Origin: Ensifer aridi
GTDB lineage: Bacteria > Pseudomonadota > Alphaproteobacteria > Rhizobiales > Rhizobiaceae
Assembly: GCF_002078505.1 (NCBI RefSeq)
Contig: NZ_LUAV01000038.1
Location: 310,001-374,000, forward strand
Length of the DNA: 64,000 nt
Reading direction: 5' to 3'
Numbering within the stretch: position 1 is the first letter of the stretch; the number at the start of each line of letters is the position of its first letter. Made by a program: the position numbers and the translations under genes. This document shows, piece by piece, positions 42,242 to 51,787 of this stretch. Under the pieces are notes generated by a model. That model did not search any database, was not told the origin of the DNA, and worked only from the letters and a program-made list of their open reading frames with translations.

Positions 42242-42856
42242 TCAGCGATGGCTTCTGGCGATCATCGCGAGGATCGTCTCGAAAAGCTCGTCCTCTGCTT
42301 GTCGGGCTGTAATCTCGCCGGTAGCGGCGGCATGGGACAGGGCGTCGGCGGCTCCGAGCATGGCCCAGAAGCCCGCTTGTGGAACGCCTCGTGGGCCGAT
42401 GAAAGAGGCCAACGCCTTTCGACACTTGTCGATGAAGACAAGTTGATAATCCCGCTTGACCGCTTCCAGCTCGGGTGAACCGGCCAGGGCGGCCAGCACG
42501 CCGGGTATCTCGCGCCCTTGCGCGAGAACGCATTCGACATAGGCCGCGGCGAGGACCCTCGCCGTCCCTTCCAGTGTTGGCTCGCGTGCCTCGAGCGCCG
42601 CGTCGATGATTGCCGTCTGTCGCGCGTCAAAATCCTTGTAGAGCGCGATCAGCAAACCATTGCGCGTGCCGAAATGGTCATAGACGACCGGCTTGGTGAT
42701 ATCGGCTTCTTCCGAAAGCCTCGGGAGCGTCAAGGCATCCGTGCCTTCCTCCCGCACCAGCCGCCACGACACGTCCAGGAGCTGGCGGAGCCGCTCTTCG
42801 CGGCTGAGGCGAAGGCGCTTCGGCGCATGCCGGTCTTTTTCCGATGTGCTTGACAT
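42242..42856 (-). CDS. TetR-family regulator of the DHA2 efflux gene
   Basis: 204 residues. The helix-turn-helix is LPRLSEEADITKPVVYDHFG (about 43-62). The C-terminal domain has the segment VLAALAGSPELEAVKRDY. The ATG at 42856 is preferred because upstream codons run through the operator. It is divergent from a DHA2 transporter gene, and the shared region has an inverted repeat, so the usual drug-responsive repressor/pump arrangement applies. Confidence 0.88.
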   Translation of the reverse strand: MSSTSEKDRHAPKRLRLSREERLRQLLDVSWRLVREEGTDALTLPRLSEEADITKPVVYDHFGTRNGLLIALYKDFDARQTAIIDAALEAREPTLEGTARVLAAAYVECVLAQGREIPGVLAALAGSPELEAVKRDYQLVFIDKCRKALASFIGPRGVPQAGFWAMLGAADALSHAAATGEITARQAEDELFETILAMIARSHR

Positions 42857-42858
42857 GT

Positions 42859-42893
42859 CTATATACCAAAAGTAACTTACCTTAAGTATATAG
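42859..42893. promoter_or_regulatory. TetR operator/promoter between divergent regulator and pump
   Basis: CTATATAC (42859-42866) and GTATATAG (42886-42893) are perfect 8-bp inverted arms. Inside lies AAGTAACTTACCTT, itself roughly symmetrical. The arms are also AT-rich enough to serve as -10 elements. The site abuts the TetR start codon. Confidence 0.7.
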
Positions 42894-42988
42894 GAGCCAC
42901 CCCTTAACCGCAACCACTCCGCCGGTCTCGTTGCCGGCGGCTGAAGCGGCGTGCCTCGCGCCCGCCGTCGATGGAGGATTTTTGCCAA

Positions 42989-44455
42989 ATGACCGATGCT
43001 TCCCTTTCCCGCCCCGTTGACCAGAAGGCATGGCTAGGCCTCATGGCGGTGCTGCCACTGGTCCTGATCGTGGCTATGGACGGTTCCATTCTCTACCTTG
43101 CGATGCCGCGCGTGACCTCCGCGCTCACACCCACCGCCGACCAGGCTCTGTGGATTCTCGACATCTATGGATTCGTGGTCGGATCGCTGCTGATCACCTT
43201 CGGCAATATCGGCGACCGTTACGGCCGGCTGAAGTTGATCATGGTCGGTGCCGTCGTCTTCGGCGTCGGGTCCCTCGGCGCTGCCTATGCGCAGGCGCCT
43301 GAAACCCTGATCGCGTTCCGCGCCCTGATGGGCCTCGGCGGCGCCACGCTGCTGCCCTCGGGCCTTGCGATCGTCAGCGCCCTGTTTCCCGATCCTCGGC
43401 TGCGCGCGCAAGTCATCGGTATCTTCGCCGCCACTTTCTCGGCCGGCTTCGCAATCGGCCCGGTCGTCGGCGGTCTTCTGCTCCAGCATTATACGTGGGG
43501 GAGCGTGTTTGTGATCAACGTCCCGGTCGTCATCGCCTTCCTGATCGCCGCGCCGATCCTGCTGCGGGAAGTGCGCTACACGCATTACGGGCGCATCGAT
43601 CTCCCGAGCCTGCTGCTGTCCTTCGTGGGCATCCTGTTGTTCACGTGGTCGGTCAAGGCCGCTGCCGCCTATGGGTTTACAGTGGCGCAAGCAATCGCCG
43701 GGATCGTCGGCATCGTCGTGCTCGCCCTCTTCCTGCACAGACAGACGAGGATCGAATATCCGCTGCTCGATCTCAGCCTGTTCCGCGACCGCATCTTCTC
43801 CATTGCGATCCTGACCGGCCTTTTGTCGCTGGTCGTCTGGGCCGCCGCGGGATATCTCTCGGGCATCTATCTGCAATCGGTCCTGGGCTTCGACGTCCTT
43901 TCGGCCGCGCTACTGACCCTGCCAGGCGCAATCGTGCTGACGGCGGTCTGCGTGGGTGCAGCTCGGATCGTCGAACGCATCGGCCGCAAGCCCGCGCTGG
44001 TCGCCACGCATCTTCTCATCAGTGCAGGCGTCTTCCTGCTGCTGTTCACAAGCACCGAAGCCGGTATCGCGGTCTTCATCGCCTCGACCACGATTGCCGG
44101 CATCGGTTATGGCCTGTCGTTCAGCCTAGTGGCCGAGGTCGCGGTTTCGGCGGTGCCGGCAGAGCGCGCCGGCGCGGCAGCCTCTATTGCAGAGACCAGC
44201 AACGAGCTGGGCAACGCACTGGGGATTTCGCTGCTCGGCTCTCTGGCGGCACTCGGCTTCCGGCTGCTCGGGCCTGATGTGGCCGGCACGCTTAACGAGA
44301 CTCTGGATCAGCCGGCGCTTACCGCCGAGACGGTGCTCCATGCGAAGCAGGCCTTCCTGACGGGCCTGCATGTGGCCGTCTCTGTCGGCGGCCTGCTTAC
44401 GCTCGCGGTCGGTATCATCGCGTGGCTCTGGTTGCCGAGGAACCTACCGGAATAA
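42989..44455 (+). CDS. MFS multidrug transporter, DHA2/14-TMS (SmvA/QacA-like)
   Basis: 488 residues with fourteen membrane segments. LVLIVAMDGSILYLAMPRV in helix 1 with the conserved Asp, GNIGDRYGRLKLI in loop 2-3, and the antiporter motif GPVVGGLLL in helix 5 place it in DHA2. It should export cationic or amphipathic compounds by proton antiport. GGAGG lies 10 nt before the ATG at 42989. Confidence 0.92.
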   Translation: MTDASLSRPVDQKAWLGLMAVLPLVLIVAMDGSILYLAMPRVTSALTPTADQALWILDIYGFVVGSLLITFGNIGDRYGRLKLIMVGAVVFGVGSLGAAYAQAPETLIAFRALMGLGGATLLPSGLAIVSALFPDPRLRAQVIGIFAATFSAGFAIGPVVGGLLLQHYTWGSVFVINVPVVIAFLIAAPILLREVRYTHYGRIDLPSLLLSFVGILLFTWSVKAAAAYGFTVAQAIAGIVGIVVLALFLHRQTRIEYPLLDLSLFRDRIFSIAILTGLLSLVVWAAAGYLSGIYLQSVLGFDVLSAALLTLPGAIVLTAVCVGAARIVERIGRKPALVATHLLISAGVFLLLFTSTEAGIAVFIASTTIAGIGYGLSFSLVAEVAVSAVPAERAGAAASIAETSNELGNALGISLLGSLAALGFRLLGPDVAGTLNETLDQPALTAETVLHAKQAFLTGLHVAVSVGGLLTLAVGIIAWLWLPRNLPE

Positions 44456-44743
44456 CGAATGTCCTCTTATCGCGGTGAATACTATCGGGGAGAGACTCCG
44501 AGCGCGGCTTTGGCAACGACGGGCTCCGGCACGCCAGGCAAGGCCATTGCGTTGACCCTCGTCAGAGCCGGAGAGTAGCGCTTGGAGCCTTCGGCTGCCT
44601 GACGCAAGAAACTAGCTGATGCCGAACGGTCACACTCAGAGCTTTCCTCGAAGCTGAAGAAGTACGCTTGTCTTCTCTCGCCGCACGTTCGTCAAATTCC
44701 TCCCGACTGTTTTGTGACAGTTTCATGACAGGGAGCGAAAGCG

Positions 44744-45529
44744 ATGAGCCGCGAGAATGTTGCGTTTGTCTGTTCGGTAGCCGCCATCGTAGCTTTGCTC
44801 TTCACCATCGGTCTTTCGCGGCCGGATTTGCTGGTCGAGGATAACCTCGTGGAAAGTGCGGGCGCCTTGGGTTTTGCCACAGCATCTCTGCTCGCATTAG
44901 CAACTGCCATCCAAAGGTGCGCATCCTTGTCCGCAATTGAGAGGAGCCTCCTCGTAGGCACGAGCGGATTGTGTCTGATACTGTTCCTCAGCGAGATCAG
45001 TTTCGGCGCCCGCATATTTGGACTGCAGATGCCAAGAATGCGTGGCGGAGGCGAGTTCGACGGTGGCCATGACATCGTCATCCTGGCCTTACGGCTTTTG
45101 CGTGATGCCGGCCCCACCGGCTACCTTGCTGCGGCAATAGGGGCGTTGCTATTCCTGACCTTGACGGCTGTGCTTCTCCACATGTTCCGACAGGAGGTTT
45201 GGGCGATCCTGCGTCGAATTCTCGCAAGGCCGTTTGAATGCCGCTTGGCCCTGGCTTTGGCTATGCTCGCGAGTGCCGTAACGCTGGATCTCATCACATC
45301 ATACAAGGCGGCGATCCTGGAGGAGGTCCTCGAGTTCAGCGCTAGCGGCGTATTGATCCTCGCCATTATCGCCTTGCGGCGCGAAACGGGAAGCAAGATG
45401 GTCGAACACGCGCCGGACTCCTCCCTCACCCATGACAAACATGCTCTGTCGGCGCGGATTTTCGGCAAGCCGACCGCCTCTCCGGCACTCGCTGAGGTTG
45501 GACGGCGCTCACGCCAGCGCGCCAAGTGA
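44744..45529 (+). CDS. Polytopic membrane protein of unknown function
   Basis: 261 residues with about six membrane segments. Two motifs stand out: a loop EDNLVESAGALGF after helix 1 and FLSEISFGARIFGLQMP after helix 3, both with conserved-looking acidic residues at the membrane edge. Similar pairs occur in uncharacterised bacterial membrane proteins. The polar C-terminal tail is cytoplasmic. GGGAGCGAAAGCG precedes the ATG. It stands alone, with 288 gene-free bases before it. Confidence 0.75.
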   Translation: MSRENVAFVCSVAAIVALLFTIGLSRPDLLVEDNLVESAGALGFATASLLALATAIQRCASLSAIERSLLVGTSGLCLILFLSEISFGARIFGLQMPRMRGGGEFDGGHDIVILALRLLRDAGPTGYLAAAIGALLFLTLTAVLLHMFRQEVWAILRRILARPFECRLALALAMLASAVTLDLITSYKAAILEEVLEFSASGVLILAIIALRRETGSKMVEHAPDSSLTHDKHALSARIFGKPTASPALAEVGRRSRQRAK

Positions 45530-45560
45530 AGGACGCTACCCCATTGATGCACGTCAGTCG

Positions 45561-46226
45561 TTAAGCACCGGCTTCGGCGATGCGAGCAAAGGCGGCAAGC
45601 ACCGTGCGTTCGGAGCGGGCGAGATAGGCTTCAAGCGCGGCTGCAGCCTCGGCCATCTTTCCTGCCTCCACCTGCGAGAGAATGGCTGCGTTCATATCGA
45701 CATAGGGAGCGTGCAGGAATTCGACGTCCTCCAGCAGTCCGAAGCTCAGGCGCAGTTCGGCAGCGATCTGACCGTAGAATGCGTTCAGTCGAGCGCTGTC
45801 GGCGAGATCGACGATCGCCGCATGGAAGGCCATGTTGGCGCTGCCGACCCCGACCCAGTCGTTCGCCGCGCGGTATTCGAGCGCCTTGTCGACCGCAAGG
45901 TGCATGCGGGCGACGGCCGGGTGCTGCGGATAGGCCTGCTCCAGTGCCCGGCACTCGATCACCCGGCGAACACGGTAAATGTCGATGATAGAGGCGATAC
46001 TCGGGGTTGCCACGAATACGCCCCTGTTCGGCTCGTGTCGCAGCAGCCCTTCCTTGGTCAACAGCCGAAACGCCTCACGCAGCGAGTTGCGTGACACGTC
46101 GAGATCGGAACTCAGACTCGCCTCCGACAAGCGCTGGCCGGGCTTCAATTCTCCGGCGATAAGCTTGTTGCGGATCTGCTCTGCCAGCCGCGGCGCCAAC
46201 GTGAGTGTTGTGTCCTGCTTGGTCAT
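45561..46226 (-). CDS. GntR-family regulator (FadR/FCD type) of the 5-oxoprolinase operon
   Basis: 221 residues. The winged helix contains LSSDLDVSRNSLREAFRLLT (about 38-57). The all-helical FCD domain contains the metal-ligand pattern with NMAFHAAIVDLA. The ATG at 46226 lies 4 nt after GAGGAG. It diverges from pxpA, and two copies of a FadR-type operator (TNGTNNNACNA) lie in the shared region, so it probably controls the operon and itself in response to 5-oxoproline or a related metabolite. Confidence 0.88.
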   Translation of the reverse strand: MTKQDTTLTLAPRLAEQIRNKLIAGELKPGQRLSEASLSSDLDVSRNSLREAFRLLTKEGLLRHEPNRGVFVATPSIASIIDIYRVRRVIECRALEQAYPQHPAVARMHLAVDKALEYRAANDWVGVGSANMAFHAAIVDLADSARLNAFYGQIAAELRLSFGLLEDVEFLHAPYVDMNAAILSQVEAGKMAEAAAALEAYLARSERTVLAAFARIAEAGA

Positions 46227-46344
46227 AAATCTCCTCGGCACGCGTGAGTTTTCCGCGCCCGGTGCACGGGGCGCACTTCGCGGCTCGTGATCTTATGTTG
46301 ATAACGGCGCCCTGCAGCCGGTGGATTCGCGACGCGGCTGGAAT

Positions 46345-46357
46345 ATCGTTGAACAAT
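46345..46357. promoter_or_regulatory. FadR-type GntR operator 1
   Basis: ATCGTTGAACAAT contains TCGTTGAACAA, an exact fit to TNGTNNNACNA. It is about 120 bp upstream of the GntR start and suits autoregulation. Confidence 0.7.
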
Positions 46358-46447
46358 GCGTCGCAAGCAAGCACATGTGCGTCTCGGCTACCTCTTTGCC
46401 CATGTTCGGGGCGGTCAACGGCCGCTCCCTCCGTATTTGCACCAATA

Positions 46448-46486
46448 TTGCAGATGTAGAACGAAAATATATAATCGTTGAACAAT
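46448..46486 (+). promoter_or_regulatory. pxpA promoter with GntR operator 2
   Basis: TTGCAG (46448-46453), 16 nt, TATAAT (46470-46475). The same 13-bp palindrome ATCGTTGAACAAT (46474-46486) overlaps the -10 and the start site. It is identical to operator 1, 129 bp away. Binding would block transcription of pxpA. Confidence 0.7.
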
Positions 46487-46639
46487 GTTGACAGAACTGT
46501 GAAACGTGAAGAAGCTGATGTGGTGGATCAGCCCAACTCACCTGGATGATGTTCCGGTCAAAGGGAGGATGGTACATGGGCTATAAATCGGTTGGGCCTA
46601 TCTTCTTGCTCATCAACCCGTAGGAGGGAGGCAAGGACC

Positions 46640-47413
46640 ATGACGGCGATCGATCTCAACAGCGATCTCGGCGAAAGCTACGGCGCCTGGCGCATGGGCG
46701 ACGACGAGGCGATGCTTTGCATCGTTTCCAGCGCGAATGTCGCATGCGGTTTTCACGCGGGCGACCCGGCCGGCATTCTGAAGACGGTGAAGGCAGCGGC
46801 AGAACGCGGCGTCTCGATCGGCGCCCACGTCTCCTATCCCGACCGCGTAGGCTTCGGCCGGCGCGACATCGACGTGACGAGCCCCGAGCTCGTCGCAGAC
46901 GTCGTCTACCAGATCGGCGCGCTCAAGGGCATCGCAGCCGCAGCCGGCACGCAGGTCCGCTATGTCAAGCCGCACGGAGCACTCTATAACCGCATCGCGA
47001 CCGACGCCAAGCAAGGTGCAGCCGTCATAGAGGCGGTCAAGGCGGTCGATCCCTCGCTGGTGCTGATGGGCCTCGCAAACGCGCCGATCCTCGATCTCGC
47101 AGGCAAGGCGGGCCTCGACGTGGTCGCCGAAGCCTTCGCCGACCGTGCCTATACGCCGGAGGGACACCTGGTTTCCCGCCGTGAACCGGGTGCCGTGCTG
47201 CACGACCCCGCGGCCATCGCACAACGAATGTTGCGGCTGGCGAAGGACGGCACGATCGAGGCGATCGACGGCAGCGTCATCCGTATCGATGCGAAATCCA
47301 TCTGCGTGCACGGCGACAGCCCCGACGCCGTGGCGATCGCCCGCGAAATCCGCCGGACCTTCGAGGCGGAAGGCATCGCTATACGATCCTTCCTTGCACC
47401 AAGCGCCGCATGA
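46640..47413 (+). CDS. pxpA: 5-oxoprolinase subunit A (LamB/YcsF family)
   Basis: 257 residues. [14 protein letters not shown] at the N-terminus, [12 protein letters not shown] near residue 35, [15 protein letters not shown] near 65 and VKPHGALYN near 110 are the PxpA/YcsF hallmarks, with His and Asp metal/catalytic residues. PxpA with PxpBC hydrolyses 5-oxoproline to glutamate with ATP. GGAGGGAGGCAAGGACC precedes the ATG. It is the first gene of the operon. Confidence 0.93.
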   Translation: MTAIDLNSDLGESYGAWRMGDDEAMLCIVSSANVACGFHAGDPAGILKTVKAAAERGVSIGAHVSYPDRVGFGRRDIDVTSPELVADVVYQIGALKGIAAAAGTQVRYVKPHGALYNRIATDAKQGAAVIEAVKAVDPSLVLMGLANAPILDLAGKAGLDVVAEAFADRAYTPEGHLVSRREPGAVLHDPAAIAQRMLRLAKDGTIEAIDGSVIRIDAKSICVHGDSPDAVAIAREIRRTFEAEGIAIRSFLAPSAA

Positions 47414-47423
47414 GGAGGATCGA

Positions 47424-47699
47424 ATGCACGCGAAAGACGCTCTTGGCCACCTCGATGCTGCGGCGGCGCGCAATGCGCGCGGCCGTTATCGTGCCGGCGC
47501 GGTAGGGCCGACCTCGGGATGTGGCAAAGCCGGACTTCGGCGCTCCGGTGCGCATCGAGGCGGGCGAGGTCCCCGTCTTCTGGGCCTGCGGGGTCACGCC
47601 GTAGGCGGCGGTTATGGCCCCCGTGTTCCTTTCGCGATCACCCACGCGCCGGGGCACATGTTCATCACCGACGTCCCCGATTCCGCCTATTACGTCTGA
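47424..47699 (+). pseudogene. Remnant of a DUF1445 (D-glutamate cyclase-like) gene
   Basis: The start with GGAGG and an N-terminal fragment ending [12 protein letters not shown] (to about 47517) is joined to a C-terminal fragment in another frame, [12 protein letters not shown][12 protein letters not shown]. That fragment then meets a TAG at 47602-47604 where the family has Gln, and another shift restores PFAITHAPGHMF to the stop at 47699. The full family is about 260 residues, so about 170 residues have been deleted. Intact DUF1445 genes commonly sit beside pxpABC. The remnant keeps the position and the coupling to pxpB. Confidence 0.8.
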
Positions 47700-47706
47700 G
47701 GTCACG

Positions 47707-49332
47707 ATGCGCTTCCTTCCCGTCAACCTGACGACGCTTCTGGTGGAGCTCGCCGACCTGGACGAGACACTGGCGCTCTTCGCCTCGCTCTCAGCCGATT
47801 CCATCGACGGCGTCGAGGAAATGGTGCCGGCCGCACGCACGCTGATGATCCGCTTCCGGTCGGAACGCCTATCGGCGGAAGAGATCGCGGGGGCTATCGC
47901 CGACCGCGATCTCTCCGCCCGCGTCGCTCCATCCAAGCGGCTCGTGGAAATCCCCGTGCATTATGACGGCGAGGACCTGGAAGAAGTCGCCCGGTTGACG
48001 GGACTGAGCGTCGAGGAGGTGATCCGTCGCCACACGCAAAGCGAGTTCACCGTTGCTTTCTGCGGCTTTGCCCCGGGATTCGGCTATCTCGTCGGCGGCG
48101 ATCCGGCCCTGCACGTGCCTCGCCGGCAGGCGCCGCGCACGCGCATTGCAGCCGGCTCCGTCGCGCTCGCCGGCGCCTTCAGCGGTGTCTATCCGCAGGC
48201 GAGCCCCGGCGGTTGGCAGATCATCGGCGTGACGCCGCTGAAAATGTGGGACCTGACGCGGGATCCGCCGGCGCTTCTTGAGCCCGGCACTCGTGTGCGT
48301 TTCTACGACCTATCCAAGCGCCCCATGCCGGCGCCATCCGCCTCTGAGCTTGTGCCGCGAAGAGATGTGACCGAGGGAACGGCTGATGGGAGCGGGAACC
48401 GCTTGACGGTGCTCGCCGCCCCGATGCCCGCGTTGTTCCAGGATCTCGGCCGCTTCGGCCTAACGGGCCAGGGCGTCTCCGCCTCGGGCGCGCTCGACCG
48501 GGGAGCACTGAAGTCCGCAAACCGGATCGTCGGCAATCCCGACGGCTTCGCCTGTCTCGAGGTCACGCTCGGCGGCTTTTCCTTCGAAATTTCCGGCCGT
48601 GCGGTGATCGCGCTCGCCGGGGCCCCTTGCCCGATTACAGTGCGGGACCTTTCTGGGGCAAGCTTCGAAGCCGCCGCCGGCCAGGCGATAGCGCTCGAAC
48701 CGGGGGATGTCGTGACGCTCGGTCATCCGCCGAAGGGCGTACGCTCCTACCTCTCGGTTCGCGGCGGCTTCGACGTGAAGAGAGTTCTCGGCAGCGCCGC
48801 CACCGACACGCTCGCTGTCGTCGGTCCTGAACCGGTCTCGGCCGGCGCCGTCCTGCCGTTGCGACCACCGGTCCCGCCCATGGAAAGCGTATCGCTTTCG
48901 GAAGTCCCGGCCGAAAACTTGCCGGCCGCCGGCGACACGGTCACACTCGACGTGATCATGGGCCCGCGCACCGACTGGTTCACCGCGGCCGCCATCACCC
49001 GTTTCTCTGAGCAGGATTGGCTGGTCACGCCGCAGTCCAACCGCGTCGGTCTCCGGCTTTCAGGCGAAGTGCCGCTGGAGCGCCTCGACAAGGCGGAATT
49101 GCCAAGCGAGGGCACCGCGACCGGCGCAATCCAGGTGCCGCACAACGGTCAGCCGGTGCTCTTCCTCGCCGACCACCCGCTGACAGGCGGTTACCCCGTC
49201 ATCGGCACGGTTGCCGAGTACCATCTCGATCTAGCCGGCCAGATTCCGGTCAATGCAAAAATAAGGTTCCGGCCCGTCACGCGCTTCGCCGAAATCCGGC
49301 CGATGCGGCGTGCTGCGCGCGGGAGGGAGTGA
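47707..49332 (+). CDS. pxpBC: Fused 5-oxoprolinase subunits B and C
   Basis: 541 residues. Residues 1-~210 are PxpB ([42 protein letters not shown]). After a linker, residues ~235-541 are PxpC ([36 protein letters not shown]). In most bacteria these are two proteins, KipI-like and KipA-like; a fusion fixes their 1:1 ratio. The start ATG lies 7 nt after the remnant gene's stop with GAGGT overlapping it. Confidence 0.93.
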   Translation: MRFLPVNLTTLLVELADLDETLALFASLSADSIDGVEEMVPAARTLMIRFRSERLSAEEIAGAIADRDLSARVAPSKRLVEIPVHYDGEDLEEVARLTGLSVEEVIRRHTQSEFTVAFCGFAPGFGYLVGGDPALHVPRRQAPRTRIAAGSVALAGAFSGVYPQASPGGWQIIGVTPLKMWDLTRDPPALLEPGTRVRFYDLSKRPMPAPSASELVPRRDVTEGTADGSGNRLTVLAAPMPALFQDLGRFGLTGQGVSASGALDRGALKSANRIVGNPDGFACLEVTLGGFSFEISGRAVIALAGAPCPITVRDLSGASFEAAAGQAIALEPGDVVTLGHPPKGVRSYLSVRGGFDVKRVLGSAATDTLAVVGPEPVSAGAVLPLRPPVPPMESVSLSEVPAENLPAAGDTVTLDVIMGPRTDWFTAAAITRFSEQDWLVTPQSNRVGLRLSGEVPLERLDKAELPSEGTATGAIQVPHNGQPVLFLADHPLTGGYPVIGTVAEYHLDLAGQIPVNAKIRFRPVTRFAEIRPMRRAARGRE

Positions 49333-49342
49333 GGAGACATCG

Positions 49343-51073
49343 ATGAAAAAAGTGCTGATCGCCAATCGCGGCGAGATCGCCGTGCGCATCATCCGCGCTT
49401 GCCGCGACTACGGCGTTGGCTCCGTCGCCGTCTATGCGGACCCGGACGTGGACGCCGTCTTCGTGCGGCTTGCGGACGAGGCCTACGGTCTTTCGGCCAG
49501 CCGGCCGGCCGAGACCTATCTCGACATCGCAAAACTCATCGACGCAGCACGTCGCTCCGGCGCGGATGCCCTTCATCCGGGCTACGGGTTCCTGTCCGAA
49601 AGGGCGGAGTTCGCGCGCGCGGTCATCGACGCCGGCCTGACCTGGATCGGACCGGACCCGCAGGTGATCGAGGCGCTCGGGGACAAAGTCCAAGCCCGGC
49701 GTATTGCCGAAAGCGTCGGAGCGCCTCTCGTTGCCGGCAGCGACGGCCCGGTGGGAAGTGCGGCGGAGGTTATCGCCTTCGCCGAAAAGCACGACCTTCC
49801 GCTTGCAATCAAGGCGGCGCACGGCGGGGGCGGACGGGGCATGAAGGTCGCCCGGCGCCTTGAGGAAATCTCCGAGCTTTACGCATCCGCCGTCCGCGAG
49901 GCGACGGCGGCCTTCGGACGGGGTGAATGTTTCGTCGAGCGCTTCCTGGACCGTCCGCGCCACATCGAGGCGCAGGTGCTTGCCGATCGCCATGGCAGCG
50001 TGCTCGTGCTCGGTACCCGCGATTGCTCGCTGCAGAGACGCAATCAAAAGCTCGTCGAGGAGGCCCCTGCCCCGTTCCTGACAGACGGTCAACGGACTGC
50101 TATCCACGATGCCGCAAGGGCGATTTGCGCCGCCGCAGGCTATACGGGAGCCGGAACGGTCGAATTTCTGCTGGGTGCTGACGGCACCATCTCTTTCCTC
50201 GAGGTCAACACCCGTCTGCAGGTAGAGCACCCAGTGACCGAGGAGACGACCGGCATCGATCTCGTCGTCGAGCAGTTCCGCATTGCCGACGGATTTCCGC
50301 TCGGGATCACCGAAACGCCGGCGCCGCGGGGGCACGCAATCGAGTTCCGCATCAACGCCGAAGACCCCGGCCGCGGTTTCTTGCCGACGCCCGGCCGGAT
50401 CACCGTGTTCGAACCCCCCTCAGGCCCCGGCGTCCGGCTGGACAGCGGCGTCGTGGCCGGTTCGGCCGTTCCCGGCGTCTTCGATTCGCTTGTGGCAAAG
50501 CTGATCGTTACCGGGGCGACCCGCGAGGAGGCGCTGAGACGCGCCCGCAGGGCGCTTGCGGAATTCCGCATCGAGGGGTTGGCGACCGTCCTGCCCTTCC
50601 ATCGCGCCGCCATAGACAGCGAAGATTTCATCGGGACGAGCGGCTTCAGGGTTCATACGCGCTGGATTGAAACCGAGTTCGCGGACATGCCCCAGGCCGC
50701 AAGCAGGCCGGAGCGCGCCCCGGACCCCTCGCTGTTGCGCACCCATATCGAAATCGACGGCCGGAGGCATGAACTCGCCATTCCTTTCACCCTCCTGTCA
50801 GGCTTTGCCGCGCCTTCCCAAAGCAGCGGCAGCATTCCGGCCGCCAGCACGACGTCCGACCCGGGCGACCTCGTGGCGCCCATCGCCGGCATGCTGCAGG
50901 CCTGGAAAGTCCCCGACGGTGACGGGGTTCGGCAAGGCGACCTGGTTGCGGTCATGGAAGCGATGAAGATGGAAACGCCGATAACTGCACCCCGCGACGG
51001 CACCTTCCGCATCATCATCCCCGAAGGCAGCTACGTCCAGGCCGGAGCGATCCTCGGACGCATCGATGACTAG
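49343..51073 (+). CDS. Biotin carboxylase fused to a biotin carboxyl carrier domain
   Basis: 576 residues. The biotin carboxylase part (1-~445) contains [15 protein letters not shown], the ATP-grasp loop [11 protein letters not shown] (about 155), [14 protein letters not shown] (about 288) and RINAEDP. A C-terminal carrier domain has EAMKMET with biotinyl-Lys542. It resembles the alpha subunits of acyl-CoA or urea-type carboxylases, but no carboxyltransferase gene is in the operon. In other bacteria accB/accC-like genes accompany pxpABC; their link to oxoproline use is unexplained. The start is 10 nt after pxpBC. Confidence 0.9.
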   Translation: MKKVLIANRGEIAVRIIRACRDYGVGSVAVYADPDVDAVFVRLADEAYGLSASRPAETYLDIAKLIDAARRSGADALHPGYGFLSERAEFARAVIDAGLTWIGPDPQVIEALGDKVQARRIAESVGAPLVAGSDGPVGSAAEVIAFAEKHDLPLAIKAAHGGGGRGMKVARRLEEISELYASAVREATAAFGRGECFVERFLDRPRHIEAQVLADRHGSVLVLGTRDCSLQRRNQKLVEEAPAPFLTDGQRTAIHDAARAICAAAGYTGAGTVEFLLGADGTISFLEVNTRLQVEHPVTEETTGIDLVVEQFRIADGFPLGITETPAPRGHAIEFRINAEDPGRGFLPTPGRITVFEPPSGPGVRLDSGVVAGSAVPGVFDSLVAKLIVTGATREEALRRARRALAEFRIEGLATVLPFHRAAIDSEDFIGTSGFRVHTRWIETEFADMPQAASRPERAPDPSLLRTHIEIDGRRHELAIPFTLLSGFAAPSQSSGSIPAASTTSDPGDLVAPIAGMLQAWKVPDGDGVRQGDLVAVMEAMKMETPITAPRDGTFRIIIPEGSYVQAGAILGRIDD

Positions 51074-51366
51074 TATACGGCAGTCGCGAGCGGCTCATTC
51101 TGGTGAGGATTAGTTTCCGATCCTCCGAGGCACAACAACTCTGCGCCCTCGGCGGAGATGATGGCGGTGGAGGGCGGATGCTATTTTGCGCGATGCCGCG
51201 TAGAGTTTCGAGCCGCAGCTGGCCGCCGTGCGGGGCTTCGGATAACTCCCCTCGTCACGTCGACTGTTTGTCAGTCGAACATTCGCCTCCGGCCGTTCGG
51301 TCGTGGCAGGCGTTCTTTGCAAGCTCAAGCGTCAGAATGCGCGTCCCGAATAATACGCGTTTAGTA

Positions 51367-51570
51367 TGATGAATCCTCAGACCCCTTATTTTTTATTGTT
51401 TCTATAAGACTTTCGGATAATATCCTTTCTGCAACGACACATCTTCCCGAATTGCCCTTAGAGCTTGCTGTTTCGGCGAGGGAAGAAGCATTGCCGTGTC
51501 GATGCTTAATATTGCAATAGATAAAGTTAGAACATGATTTGAGCCCGGATCGTCACGATCCGGGCTTCTT
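51367..51570 (+). ncRNA. Candidate small RNA ending at an orphan terminator
   Basis: A strong hairpin at 51542-51566 (AGCCCGGATC/GATCCGGGCT, then TTCTTT) has no plus-strand gene within 450 bp upstream. The AT-rich stretch before it could hold a promoter, so a short untranslated transcript is a reasonable explanation. The 5' end given is only a guess. Confidence 0.25.
51542..51570 (+). terminator. Orphan rho-independent terminator
   Basis: AGCCCGGATC-GTCAC-GATCCGGGCT followed by TCTTT. The stem is perfect over at least 10 bp. It could end read-through from the oxoprolinase operon or a small RNA. Confidence 0.7.
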
Positions 51571-51702
51571 TCGAATATGCGCGTGACGTCATGTGAGCAT
51601 TGCTTGCGGTGCCACGCGCCGAGCCCATTCGACTCCATCAAAAGACTCGCCATGCCGTTCAGCCCCTGTTCGGGGCCGCGCTCGAGGTGTTTTCTGGAGT
51701 TA

Positions 51703-51718
51703 TTTAGAATAGTTCTAA
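51703..51718. promoter_or_regulatory. Iron control element (Irr-type) upstream of bacterioferritin
   Basis: TTTAGAATAGTTCTAA contains the perfect palindrome TTAGAA-TAG-TTCTAA and fits the alphaproteobacterial ICE motif bound by Irr. It is 70-85 bp upstream of the bfr start. Irr would repress storage of iron when iron is scarce. Confidence 0.8.
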
Positions 51719-51787
51719 CAAACCTCGACATATACAGCCCGCAGGGATTAAAGTTGCGCATCGACAACTCGCGCGGAGGAGCGTCCG

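Larger units (their letters stand above)
46227..46639. other. Divergent regulatory region, 413 bp
   Basis: No gene is supported. It contains the two identical GntR palindromes and the pxpA promoter, a markedly AT-rich stretch at 46430-46490 and the ribosome site TAGGAGGGAGG (46621-46631) of pxpA. Confidence 0.5.
51074..51787. other. Long gene-free region, 714 bp
   Basis: Reading frames here are short and not protein-like. The right half from about 51360 is AT-rich. It holds an isolated terminator (51542-51570), an iron control element (51703-51718) and the bacterioferritin leader. The left part has nothing I can name. Confidence 0.5.

Noticed and set aside
51402-51767. 121-codon minus-strand frame upstream of bfr
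   Set aside because: It overlaps the ICE element and the orphan terminator, has no ribosome site and no recognisable domain.
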